From Muribaculaceae bacterium (GTDB lineage Bacteria; Bacteroidota; Bacteroidia; Bacteroidales; Muribaculaceae), in assembly GCA_029060585.1 (NCBI GenBank), contig JAIDTS010000146.1:1-11255 (forward strand): a stretch of 11,255 nt of DNA, in the 5' to 3' direction. Made by a program: the position numbers and the translations under genes. How positions within the stretch are numbered: the first letter of the stretch is position 1; each line of letters begins with the position of its first letter. Positions 1 to 7,359 of this stretch are shown one piece after another. The notes under the pieces were generated by a model. That model saw nothing but the letters and a program-made list of their open reading frames with translations, did no database searches and had not been told where the DNA came from.

Positions 1-1
1 G

Positions 2-349
2 AATAGAGAAGCCAAGGAAGTCTCCGATATTCTGAATAATAGTAAAGTTTGTTTTTTACCATTCCCGGATGGCCTATCTGAAAGAAGAGGATCTTTTCTA
101 GCTGCTATATCTTGTGGAGTAAAAGTTATCAGTTATGATGGGAAGTTTGTCACAGATCAATTAAGGAGCGTATGTGAGCTTGTTGATGTGAATTCTGCAG
201 GAGATAAAATTCTTTCGATTCTTTCTAAGTTCTCATCAAATAGTCATAAGGAGCATGTAAATCGTTGTAAAAAATATCTAAAGGAAAATATACCTCAAGA
301 TTGGCGTGCTATAGTGAAAAGTTATAAGTCTGTGATAGACAAAAAATAA
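2..349 (+). CDS. Glycosyltransferase, GT4-like, C-terminal part (5' end outside window)
   Basis: This frame is open from the first bases to a TAA at 347-349 and gives 115 residues. The stretch PFPDGLSERRGSFLAAISCG near its start is the usual nucleotide-sugar-side motif of GT-B fold, GT4-type transferases, where the consensus resembles PFPDG-S-RRGS-LAAL-hG. The hydrophobic strand that follows (VKVISYDG) and the C-terminal helices fit the end of the second Rossmann domain. The role inferred is transfer of one sugar during assembly of a surface polysaccharide repeat unit at the inner face of the cytoplasmic membrane; donor and acceptor cannot be read from this fragment. The next gene starts 32 bases downstream on the same strand, so the two are probably co-transcribed. 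The N-terminal acceptor domain is not in the window. Confidence 0.8.
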   Translation, partial: NREAKEVSDILNNSKVCFLPFPDGLSERRGSFLAAISCGVKVISYDGKFVTDQLRSVCELVDVNSAGDKILSILSKFSSNSHKEHVNRCKKYLKENIPQDWRAIVKSYKSVIDKK

Positions 350-381
350 TATATTTACTACTATAAAAAAAGCAATATACA

Positions 382-1500
382 ATGAAAACTGTTGCGATTA
401 ATCTGATATCCTTCTCTTCAGATCATCAAGTTGGGACTTTGGTGTTTACAAAACGATTGATGAAAGAATGGTTAAATACATTTAGCCCCAATTACAATAT
501 TATAATTTACATACAATCTCATTTGAGTCCAGAAGTTTTCAACATTCCTAATTTACAAAATATTACAATTATTAAGGTACCAAAATTTAAGAATTCTATT
601 CATAGAATATTCTTTGAACAAACGATATTTTACAAATATATTAAAAAATCAGATATCTTTTTCTCACCCTCTCTTTCCATGCCTTTATTTGTACAATCTT
701 ATAAAATAGTTACATTTCATGATATGATTCCATATATAAATAAAAAAAAATATGGGTTCATTAGAAATGCGTATGTTAAACTATTTTCATATCTATATGC
801 AAAATATTCAAATAAAATTATTACAGTATCAGAAAATAGTAAAAATGATATCATTAGGTTCTTAAAATGTGATAATTCTAAAATAGACATAGTATATAAT
901 TTTATATCTAGAAATGAAATTATTTCAAACGAGCATATTTCAAGAATACGAACTCATACGGATATTGATTTGTCAACCCCCTATTTTTTAACCGTATGTA
1001 CATTACAACCTGGTAAAAATATCGAAAGGCTAATTGATGCGTTTTCAATTTTCAATAAAGATTATCCTACCCATAAACTGTTTATAGTTGGAGGATATGG
1101 ATGGGGATATGAAACTATTTTAAAAAAAATTAAAGAATCCTCATCATCCCACAATATTGTTTTATTGGGTTATCGAGACGATGCACAGTTACAAATGCTT
1201 TATAAGTATTGTATTGGAGTAGTATATGTAAGTCTTTATGAAGGATTTGGTATTCCACCGCTAGAGGGATTTATGTTTAATAAATTATGTGTAGCTTCAA
1301 ATAACTCCTCTTTACCAGAAGTAGTTGGAGAGGCTGGAATACTCGTTGATCCACTTGATATAAATGATATAGCAAGAGGTTTAAAAAACATTATGAGTTC
1401 AAATAATCTATTAATAAATATACCGAAGCAATTATCAAAATTTGATCCAACGGAGCAAGCAAAAAAATTTGATAACATTATTAAAAAATCTTTATCATAA
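382..1500 (+). CDS. GT4 family glycosyltransferase (mannosyl/rhamnosyltransferase-like)
   Basis: This 372-aa protein has a typical GT-B layout. The N-terminal acceptor domain includes a TFHDM segment near residues 111-115 and an ITVSENSKNDI segment near 147-157. The C-terminal donor domain has LQPGKNIERL near 208-217 and the EX7E motif as E287 and E295 in EGFGIPPLE, followed by SLPEVVGEAGILVDP. These are hallmarks of GT4 transferases of the type that add mannose or rhamnose to O-antigen or capsule repeats; the actual sugar is not predictable. Length is normal for the family. The gene is far more A+T-rich than the genes after it, with long A-runs and mostly A/T-ending codons, which suggests separate origin by transfer. 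The stop codon abuts the ATG of the next gene with no gap. No clear Shine-Dalgarno precedes the start, as is usual in Bacteroidota. Confidence 0.9.
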   Translation: MKTVAINLISFSSDHQVGTLVFTKRLMKEWLNTFSPNYNIIIYIQSHLSPEVFNIPNLQNITIIKVPKFKNSIHRIFFEQTIFYKYIKKSDIFFSPSLSMPLFVQSYKIVTFHDMIPYINKKKYGFIRNAYVKLFSYLYAKYSNKIITVSENSKNDIIRFLKCDNSKIDIVYNFISRNEIISNEHISRIRTHTDIDLSTPYFLTVCTLQPGKNIERLIDAFSIFNKDYPTHKLFIVGGYGWGYETILKKIKESSSSHNIVLLGYRDDAQLQMLYKYCIGVVYVSLYEGFGIPPLEGFMFNKLCVASNNSSLPEVVGEAGILVDPLDINDIARGLKNIMSSNNLLINIPKQLSKFDPTEQAKKFDNIIKKSLS

Positions 1501-2574
1501 ATGTCAGTATTCAAAGATAAAGTCCTCTTGATTACTGGAGGCACTGGTAGTTTTGGAAATGCTGTATTACGAAGGTTTCTTGATTCCGATATCAAAGAAA
1601 TACGCATTCTTAGTAGAGACGAAAAGAAGCAGGATGATATGCGTCATCGACTTCAGAATCCGAAGGTGAAGTATTTCATCGGGGATGTCCGCAACAAAGA
1701 ATCTGTCGACATTGCGATGCGCGGTGTGGATTATGTATTCTCTGCAGCTGCATTAAAACAGGTTCCAAGTTGCGAGTTCTTCCCTATGGAGGCAACAAGA
1801 ACGAATGTTGAGGGAACAAACAACGTACTTCTATCCGCTATAGAACATGGTGTAAAGAATGTGGTTGTGCTGTCAACTGATAAGGCTGCATATCCGATCA
1901 ATGCTATGGGTATATCAAAAGCATTGATGGAGAAGGTGGCTATTTCCAAAGGTCGAGAACTTGGTGAGGGCGCTCCCACTACAATCTGCTGTACCCGATA
2001 CGGTAATGTTATGGCAAGCCGTGGGTCTGTAATACCTTTGTGGGTAGAGCAGATGATGGAAGGTAAACCCATAACAATCACAGACCCCAACATGACACGA
2101 TTCATGATGACTCTTGATGATGCGGTGGATCTCGTCATCTATGCATTTACTCATGGACATAACGGAGATCTTTTTGTGCAGAAGGCTCCTGCAGCAACCC
2201 TTGAGACTCTAGCGGAAGCACTGAAACAAATTTACTCAAAGGTGGATCCAAAATATGGAGAGACCGAAGTAAAGGTTATAGGCACACGACATGGCGAGAA
2301 ATTGTATGAAACCCTTGTTACGCGTGAAGAGATGGCAAAGGCTATTGATATGGGTAATTATTATCGTATTCCGGCTGACACGAGAGACCTGAATTACGAC
2401 AAGTATTTCACTGAAGGAAAAGGAAGCTTGACAACGGTGGAGGAGTATCATAGCCATAATACCAGACGTCTGGATGTCGAAGGTATGAAAGAACAGCTCA
2501 TGAGACTTCGTTTCGTTCAGGCTGACCTTGGAATGATAGAAGCTGATTCTAAATCTGAAATCAGAAGCGAATAA
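1501..2574 (+). CDS. capE: UDP-GlcNAc 4,6-dehydratase/5-epimerase, CapE/WbjB/FnlA type
   Basis: This 357-aa extended SDR should carry out the first step from UDP-GlcNAc towards UDP-L-FucNAc or UDP-L-QuiNAc: C4/C6 dehydration with C5 inversion, giving a 4-keto-6-deoxy sugar. The NAD(P)-binding loop GGTGSFG lies at residues 13-19, with an SRDEKKQ segment near 38-44 and the ALKQVPSCEFFP block near 84-95. STDK occupies 125-128. The usual YxxxK is replaced by M136-G-I-S-K140, which is the MxxxK variant known for CapE-type enzymes, so the lost tyrosine is expected rather than a defect. The segment FLDSDIKEI near 26-34 is where FlaA1 and CapD relatives also diverge. The ATG follows the previous stop directly and begins a marked rise in G+C. 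The next three genes encode the remaining steps. Confidence 0.9.
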   Translation: MSVFKDKVLLITGGTGSFGNAVLRRFLDSDIKEIRILSRDEKKQDDMRHRLQNPKVKYFIGDVRNKESVDIAMRGVDYVFSAAALKQVPSCEFFPMEATRTNVEGTNNVLLSAIEHGVKNVVVLSTDKAAYPINAMGISKALMEKVAISKGRELGEGAPTTICCTRYGNVMASRGSVIPLWVEQMMEGKPITITDPNMTRFMMTLDDAVDLVIYAFTHGHNGDLFVQKAPAATLETLAEALKQIYSKVDPKYGETEVKVIGTRHGEKLYETLVTREEMAKAIDMGNYYRIPADTRDLNYDKYFTEGKGSLTTVEEYHSHNTRRLDVEGMKEQLMRLRFVQADLGMIEADSKSEIRSE

Positions 2575-2577
2575 TGT

Positions 2578-3024
2578 ATGGATGGTATTAAAGTAATCGA
2601 GGGCGAGATATTCCGAGATCATCGAGGTCAGATAAGTTCCCTAAATACCTTTTATTTCGATGGAGTAAAACGCTGTTATATGATTCATCATCCTGATGTA
2701 TCCGTAATCAGAGGCTGGCATGCACATAAGGATGAAAGAAAATGGTTTTATTGTGTTAAGGGAAGGTTCTCTGTTGCTCTTGTAAAGGTAATCGATTGGA
2801 ATAATCCTGATCCTAACCTATCCGCAGACGTATTCCATTTGACAGAAAACGACAGCAAGCTTGTCTGCGTTCCTAAAGGCTATGCCAACTGCCTTAAAGC
2901 TTACGACAAGGATTCCATCATGCTCGTTCTCTCAGACAAGACATTGGATGAAGCGGTAGGTGACAGCTGGAGATACGACAAAGATCTGTGGGTGGACTGG
3001 GAAAATATAGAAAACAACATATGA
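2578..3024 (+). CDS. Cupin sugar isomerase/epimerase (WxcM/FdtA/RmlC-like), separate from its SDR partner
   Basis: This 148-aa protein looks like a single cupin domain. The metal- or substrate-side motif reads RGWHAHKDERKWFYCVKG, with H48 and H50 as in FdtA/WxcM-type sugar 3,4-ketoisomerases, and PKGYANCLKA near 99-108 matches the second cupin strand pair of RmlC-like epimerases. The context (between a CapE-type dehydratase and an SDR) suggests it acts on the 4-keto-6-deoxy UDP-HexNAc, most likely as the C3 epimerase. In staphylococcal CapF a C-terminal cupin does this job, fused behind an SDR; here the cupin is free and encoded first. The ATG lies 3 bases after the preceding stop, and the TGA overlaps the next start as ATGA. 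An out-of-frame ATG at 2574 ends after five codons and is not used. The exact reaction is inferred. Confidence 0.78.
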   Translation: MDGIKVIEGEIFRDHRGQISSLNTFYFDGVKRCYMIHHPDVSVIRGWHAHKDERKWFYCVKGRFSVALVKVIDWNNPDPNLSADVFHLTENDSKLVCVPKGYANCLKAYDKDSIMLVLSDKTLDEAVGDSWRYDKDLWVDWENIENNI

Positions 3025-3881
3025 AATTCTTGGTTTTAGGATGCAACGGCATGGCTGGGCATCAGATTTCTCTTTATCTACAGGAACAGGGACATGACGT
3101 AACCGGATTCGCACTTGAGAAATCAAGTCTTCTTGAAAAGAGCATAGCAGGCGACGCCACTGACTTTACCGTTCTTAAAGAAATTATCCAAAGCGGAAAA
3201 TACGATACTATAATCAACTGCATTGGCATACTGAATCAGTTCGCTGAACGAAATCATCCTCTGGCAGTGATGCTCAACAGCTATCTTCCGCATTTTGTAG
3301 CAGAAGTGGCAAATGAAGTCGGCTCTCAAGTAATCCATATGAGTACGGACTGTGTATTCTCGGGTGAAAGAGGAGCTTATACTGAAAGTGACGTTCCAGA
3401 CGGCAGGACGTTCTATGACCGTAGCAAGGCTTTAGGAGAACTCAATGATGACCACAACATCACATTGAGGAATTCCATAGTGGGTCCCGACATAAACGAG
3501 AAAGGCATTGGCTTGCTGAACTGGTTCATGCATCAGGAGGGAGAGGTCAATGGTTTCACAGGAGCAATCTGGACAGGTCAGACGACTCTTCAACTTGCCA
3601 AGACCATGGAGATGGCAGCCAAGGAAAGGGCGTCTGGGCTTGTCAATACGGTTCCGTCTGAACCGATAACAAAGTATGAGTTGCTGAAGCTGTTCAACAA
3701 GTATCTACGCGGGAATTCCTTGAAGATCAATCCTGTGGAGGGTGTTAGTGCTGACAAATCTCTTAAACGCACCAGATATGAGTTCTCTTATGTTATTCCT
3801 GACTATGAACAAATGGTAGCGGAAGCCGCCGAATGGATATTCTCCCATAAGAACCTCTATCCTCATTATAACCTCAAATGA
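3021..3881 (+). CDS. NAD(P)-dependent 4-ketosugar reductase, RmlD/WbvR/QnlA-like SDR
   Basis: This 286-aa extended SDR probably reduces the C4 keto group of the UDP-linked intermediate. I chose the ATG at 3021 because the protein then begins MKFLVLGCNGMAG, with the Rossmann GxxGxxG at residues 7, 10 and 13; it also overlaps the preceding TGA as ATGA. An upstream start at 2988 would add 11 residues with no place in the fold. The catalytic set is visible as S108-T109-D110 and Y132-xxx-K136 in FYDRSKALGE. It resembles RmlD, but its position in a UDP-HexNAc cassette, away from rmlA and rmlC, argues for a WbvR/QnlA-type reductase of L-RhaNAc/L-QuiNAc or L-FucNAc synthesis. There is no cupin tail, so it is not a complete CapF. 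Its stop overlaps the next ATG. Confidence 0.85.
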   Translation: MKFLVLGCNGMAGHQISLYLQEQGHDVTGFALEKSSLLEKSIAGDATDFTVLKEIIQSGKYDTIINCIGILNQFAERNHPLAVMLNSYLPHFVAEVANEVGSQVIHMSTDCVFSGERGAYTESDVPDGRTFYDRSKALGELNDDHNITLRNSIVGPDINEKGIGLLNWFMHQEGEVNGFTGAIWTGQTTLQLAKTMEMAAKERASGLVNTVPSEPITKYELLKLFNKYLRGNSLKINPVEGVSADKSLKRTRYEFSYVIPDYEQMVAEAAEWIFSHKNLYPHYNLK

Positions 3882-5002
3882 AGAAATTAAAGTTAATGAC
3901 AATTCTGGGCACACGCCCGGAGATAATCAAGATGTCTGAGATTATAAAGAAGTCAGACATATATTTCGACCATATTCTGGTACATACAGGTCAGAACTAT
4001 GACTATACGCTGAATGAGGTTTTTTTTAAGAATCTTGGAATCCGAAAACCTGACTTTTATTTAGGAGTCGTGGGAGAGAATCTCGGTCAGACAATGGGCA
4101 ACGTCATCTCTAAGTCCTACGAACTGATGGTTAAGGAAAAACCGGATGCCGTGATTGTATTGGGAGATACGAACTCTTGTCTATCTATAATTTCAGCAAA
4201 ACGGTTGAAGATTCCTGTTTTTCACATGGAGGCCGGTAACCGTTGCAAGGACGAGAATCTGCCCGAGGAGGTCATCCGAAGAATCGTCGATGTCACAAGT
4301 GACATAAACCTATGTTATTCGGAACACGCAAGAAGATATATTTTGGATAGCGGGGTAAAGCCTGAATATACTTATGTGGTTGGCTCCCCGATGGCTGAGG
4401 TCTTGAAAAAATATGAATCCGAGATCGAACAGAGTAATGTATTAGAAGATTTAGGATTGTCTTCACACAACTATATTCTTCTCTCGAGTCATAGGGAGGA
4501 GAATATTGATATCGAAGCCAATTTCTACTCACTGATGAATGCAGTGAATAAAATGGCTGATCATTATGATATGCCCGTTCTTTATAGCTGCCATCCTCGT
4601 TCCGAGAAATTTATAAAAGAGCGCGGTTTTAAATTTGACAGTCGTGTAATTCAGCATAAACCTCTCGGATTCTTTGACTACAACAAACTTCAGAAGGAGG
4701 CTTTCTGCGTGGTAAGCGACAGTGGAACTCTTCCGGAAGAAAGCGCCTACCTGCATTTCCCGGCTGTTTCCGTCAGGACCTCTACCGAGCGTCCGGAAGC
4801 CTTGGACAGCGGAGTGTTTGTAATCGGCTCAATAACCTCCGATGCGGTTATACAGTCAGTACGTATGGCTGTGGACATGCAGAAGGAAGGATACTCTCCC
4901 TCTCCCGTACAGGCTTATACGGATGAAAAGGTATCAGATAAGGTGGTACGCATCATACAGTCCTATGTAGGCATAGTCAACAGGATGATTTGGAGAAAAT
5001 AA
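3878..5002 (+). CDS. wecB: UDP-N-acetylglucosamine 2-epimerase, non-hydrolysing (WecB/WbjD/FnlC/QnlB type)
   Basis: This 374-aa GT-B fold epimerase should invert C2 of the UDP-2-acetamido-6-deoxy-L-hexose, the last step to UDP-L-FucNAc or UDP-L-QuiNAc. Family landmarks run in order: GTRPEIIK at 11-18, HTGQNYD at 36-42, GDTNS with D97, HMEAGNRCKDENLPEE with E118 and E130/E131, SHREEN with H205, and SDSGTLPEESAYL near the C-terminal third. These match the catalytic acidic residues and histidine described for E. coli WecB. The HMEAGNRC version, rather than HVEAGLRS of true WecB, is what I recall for the WbjD/FnlC/CapG branch, which agrees with the neighbours. Length is normal. The ATG overlaps the upstream TGA by four bases, and the TAA shares one base with the next ATG. 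Confidence 0.92.
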   Translation: MKKLKLMTILGTRPEIIKMSEIIKKSDIYFDHILVHTGQNYDYTLNEVFFKNLGIRKPDFYLGVVGENLGQTMGNVISKSYELMVKEKPDAVIVLGDTNSCLSIISAKRLKIPVFHMEAGNRCKDENLPEEVIRRIVDVTSDINLCYSEHARRYILDSGVKPEYTYVVGSPMAEVLKKYESEIEQSNVLEDLGLSSHNYILLSSHREENIDIEANFYSLMNAVNKMADHYDMPVLYSCHPRSEKFIKERGFKFDSRVIQHKPLGFFDYNKLQKEAFCVVSDSGTLPEESAYLHFPAVSVRTSTERPEALDSGVFVIGSITSDAVIQSVRMAVDMQKEGYSPSPVQAYTDEKVSDKVVRIIQSYVGIVNRMIWRK

Positions 5003-6222
5003 TGAAGATACTTATTGTCACTCCTCATTTCTATCCCGAGAATTTCAAATGCAACGATATGGCGTTTGAATTGCGGAATCGCGGCCACGATGTAACAGTC
5101 ATGACTGCGATTCCTGATTATCCTGAGGGGCGGTTCTTTGATGGATACGGAATCCTCAAAAAGAGAAGAGAGAAAATCAATGGTGTGGATGTCCGCAGAT
5201 CATTAATAATACCCAGAGGTAATGGATCTTCATTTAGAATTGCAATCAATTATCTAAGTTATACTCTGTTTGCCACCCTCAAATCTCTATGGATAGGCTT
5301 GACAAACAAATATGATGTTATAATCGGCCATGAGACGTCCCCTATTATGGTGGGGATTCCTGGAGTGATTGTAAAAAGAATCCAGAAAATACCAATGGTC
5401 TTCTGGGTTCTAGACCTATGGCCTGAAAGTCTAACGGCTGCTGGGGGGATTACGAACAAGAAAATCATAAAGCCATTTGAGCGACTTACTAAATGGATAT
5501 ACCGATATTCCGACAGGTTGCTTATAGGATCAAAAGGATATAGATCATCAATCAATCAGAAAGGTGATTTCGATTTCAAGATTCAGTATTTTCCGAATTG
5601 GATCGAAGAAAGCCTTGCGAATTCTAAAACATACGAAGTTCCTAAATTACCGGATGGCTTTAATGTCATGATAGCTGGAAATATGGGAGATGCTCAAGAC
5701 ATTCCCCATATAATGGACGCGGCATTACATCTGAGAGGTCAAAAGATCAATTTCATTTTTGTTGGAGATGGCAGGAAAAAGGATTTTGTTGAGGATTTTG
5801 TCAAACAAAACTCTCTTGAACAACAGGTTTTCTGCATCGGGAGATTCCCTTTGGAAGCAATGCCGTCTCTTTTCGCACAGGCAAGTGTACTATTTATGGC
5901 ACTCAAAGATGTTTCTATATTCTCCTTGACAGTTCCCTCTCGTCTGCAGGCATATATGTCCTCCGGTAAACCCGTAGTGGCAATGATCAACGGAGAGGGT
6001 GCTGATCTTATAAATGAGGCTGATTGCGGATGGTCTGTTCCTGCGGAGGATTCCAAAGCTCTGTCAGAACTGTTGCTCAAGCTTTCGAAAGAAGACAAGA
6101 TTATCTTAGACCGGAAAGGAGAAAACGGCAAGCTTTTTGCAGAAAAGCATTTCAACTTCAAAAAATGCATGGATAATCTTGAAAGTATTATCCAGGATTC
6201 AGTATCTACACCATCCAGTTAA
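5002..6222 (+). CDS. GT4 glycosyltransferase, WbuB/WcaI-like (candidate L-FucNAc/L-QuiNAc transferase)
   Basis: The protein from the ATG at 5002 has 406 residues and begins MKILIVTPHFYPENFKCNDM, the N-terminal signature of WbuB- and WcaI-like transferases (PEN or PE-G after the first strand). A TTG twelve bases upstream would add four residues ahead of this and was not chosen; the TAATG overlap with the epimerase stop supports 5002. The GT-B landmarks are FWVLDLWPES at 134-142, the donor-domain loop AGNMGDAQDI at 225-234, GDGRKK at 255-260 and PSRLQAYMSSGKPVVAM at 312-328. In E. coli O26 wbuB follows fnlABC and is assigned to L-FucNAc transfer, so here it probably uses the sugar made by the preceding four genes. 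A hydrophobic segment near 80-100 may associate with the membrane. The donor is inferred from position. Confidence 0.88.
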   Translation: MKILIVTPHFYPENFKCNDMAFELRNRGHDVTVMTAIPDYPEGRFFDGYGILKKRREKINGVDVRRSLIIPRGNGSSFRIAINYLSYTLFATLKSLWIGLTNKYDVIIGHETSPIMVGIPGVIVKRIQKIPMVFWVLDLWPESLTAAGGITNKKIIKPFERLTKWIYRYSDRLLIGSKGYRSSINQKGDFDFKIQYFPNWIEESLANSKTYEVPKLPDGFNVMIAGNMGDAQDIPHIMDAALHLRGQKINFIFVGDGRKKDFVEDFVKQNSLEQQVFCIGRFPLEAMPSLFAQASVLFMALKDVSIFSLTVPSRLQAYMSSGKPVVAMINGEGADLINEADCGWSVPAEDSKALSELLLKLSKEDKIILDRKGENGKLFAEKHFNFKKCMDNLESIIQDSVSTPSS

Positions 6223-6224
6223 CT

Positions 6225-6635
6225 ATGAAATTAGAAAACTTGAAAGATAAATTCAGAGATTATATATCAAATCAATCCGAAATCTCTATTCTTGAGGAGA
6301 AGGAATCTTACTTTAACTTCTCAAGCAATGGCCTGATATATGTCTTTGAGACTTTTGAGGATGATCCATATTATTTCCGGATGGTCCTTCCTAATATTTT
6401 CGCCATTGACGATTCCAATAGAGACTGGCTAAACACCCAGATTGATGATTTATCGCTCAGCGTAAAGGATGCCAGACTTATAAAAAACGGTTCTTCGGTA
6501 TCTGCGATAGCCGATAGCTTTGTATATTCTCCAGAGAACATAGATTATCTGTTTAAAAGAGTTCTTTCTTGTTTAGTGACTATTTACAATGAACTTAAGA
6601 AAAATTATATCAATGAATTCAAAAGCGAATCCTGA
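6225..6635 (+). CDS. Unrecognised 136-aa soluble acidic protein
   Basis: I do not recognise this gene with confidence. The ATG lies 2 bases after the stop of the WbuB-like gene, so it is clearly part of the operon, and its base composition is similar. The product has no signal peptide or membrane segment. The first 30 residues look helical, followed by a block rich in strand-forming residues (YFNFSSNGLIYVFETFEDD, residues 29-47), then an acidic middle and a helical C-terminal 35 residues. The order helix, short strands and helix, with a FRMVLPNIF segment, faintly recalls the YbjN or type III secretion chaperone-like fold, which would suggest a protein that holds a partner. That is a guess from pattern only. 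Its 3' end overlaps the next gene by 47 bases, suggesting that the two products work as a pair. Confidence 0.7.
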   Translation: MKLENLKDKFRDYISNQSEISILEEKESYFNFSSNGLIYVFETFEDDPYYFRMVLPNIFAIDDSNRDWLNTQIDDLSLSVKDARLIKNGSSVSAIADSFVYSPENIDYLFKRVLSCLVTIYNELKKNYINEFKSES

Positions 6636-7128
6636 TACTAAGGCAGGTGATGAGACGAAGCCTGTCCTTTCCCAGGAAGAGTATAAGCATAAAAGGCTCG
6701 TCATAAATATTACATGGATTATTTGTCTGCTGGTGCTCGCCATTATTGGGCTTTCTTCGATTATATGCTGCGGATATATTACCAACGCGGACACAATCAA
6801 GATTTTCATTGAATATTCAGCCACACTATTGTCTATAACCCTCTCTATTTTTGCCATAGCGTTTACATACACTTCAAACAACTCCATGCAGCATCAATTT
6901 GACAAGATTGACAATGCAGCCAGAGTTATTGTAGAGAGTTCCAATTCTCTACAAAGAACAGAAAGGGAATTAACAGGTTCGATCGGTCAGCTACATGAGC
7001 GCATTACGCGCATCGAGGCAGATGTAAACTTCATTAAAGGAAACATTCCAAATAGTATTCCTAAAAACATTCCCATTATAGAGCCTACAAAACAGAATTT
7101 GGTAAACATCCAACCACCGACACACTGA
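6589..7128 (+). CDS. Unrecognised 179-aa membrane protein with two helices and a coiled coil
   Basis: The first ATG at 6589 overlaps the previous gene by 47 bases; a second in-frame ATG at 6613 (residue 9) would shorten the overlap to 23 bases and is an equally good start. Residues 9-37 are polar and charged. Two membrane helices follow, at about 38-62 (ITWIICLLVLAIIGLSSIIC) and 74-94 (YSATLLSITLSIFAIAFTY), separated by a short loop. Residues about 104-151 form heptad-like amphipathic helix with many charged residues, and the last 30 residues are proline-rich (NIPNSIPKNIPIIEP). By the positive-inside rule both ends probably face the cytoplasm. The two-helix plus coiled-coil plan is shared by many unrelated small membrane proteins, including SLATT-like effectors and chain-length regulators; nothing here identifies a family. 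It is the last gene of the operon, and I see no terminator after it. Confidence 0.7.
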   Translation: MNLRKIISMNSKANPDTKAGDETKPVLSQEEYKHKRLVINITWIICLLVLAIIGLSSIICCGYITNADTIKIFIEYSATLLSITLSIFAIAFTYTSNNSMQHQFDKIDNAARVIVESSNSLQRTERELTGSIGQLHERITRIEADVNFIKGNIPNSIPKNIPIIEPTKQNLVNIQPPTH

Positions 7129-7172
7129 GCCGCCTCAATTTCACATCCGCGACAACATTCTCGCATAAAAAC

Positions 7173-7289
7173 ATGGCAATAAATTACGACGATCTCAGAA
7201 ACCGATTCCCTGATATCAGTCCGATGGTGCTGGCCCTCCCTTTGGAGGGGGTGAAAGGGTATCCCGACTATATGGACATTAATTCCTGA
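7173..7289 (+). CDS. Small ORF of repeat family B, copy 1 (internally shortened, 38 aa)
   Basis: This ATG-started frame reads MAINYDDLRNRFPDISPMVL and on through ALPLEG, nearly the same as the start of the 68-aa ORF at 9930. The DNA match between copies spans about 7153-7249 against 9913-10006, including about 20 bases ahead of the ATG, and resumes at 7281 against 10128 through the stop codon and the following hairpin. Between these blocks this copy is 90 bases shorter, exactly 30 codons, so the frame and the terminal NS-stop are kept. It lies 70 bases upstream of rmlA. Function is unknown. It may be a decaying relic, or a short translated leader in front of rmlA. It is too short for family assignment. 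Confidence 0.45.
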   Translation: MAINYDDLRNRFPDISPMVLALPLEGVKGYPDYMDINS

Positions 7290-7297
7290 CACCCCAT

Positions 7298-7313
7298 GGA
7301 AAGTAGGCTTTCC
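7298..7313 (+). repeat. Inverted repeat after family B ORF, copy 1
   Basis: GGAAAG and CTTTCC pair as a 6-bp stem across a 4-base loop, nine bases after the family B stop. The same position after the second copy (10144-10159) carries a 7-bp version. An alternative pairing AGGCT/AGCCT overlaps it. The sequence downstream is A+T-rich (TTAATCTTTTATTTTTAAC) and ends at the rmlA ATG, so a weak terminator or attenuator is possible but unproven. Confidence 0.4.
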
Positions 7314-7359
7314 AGCCTGCTTTCCATTAAATCTCATTTAATCTTTTATTTTTAACATC

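Noticed and set aside
2988..3020. Earlier start for the SDR gene
   Set aside because: It would add MGGLGKYRKQH before a perfect Rossmann start and overlap the cupin gene by 37 bases; the ATGA overlap at 3021 is more natural.
3021..3881. Naming the SDR rmlD
   Set aside because: It resembles RmlD, but it is coupled to UDP-HexNAc enzymes and separated from rmlA and rmlC by over 3 kb.
4990..5001. TTG start for the WbuB-like transferase
   Set aside because: The protein family begins at MKILIVTPHFYPEN; the ATG at 5002 overlapping the TAA fits the operon style.
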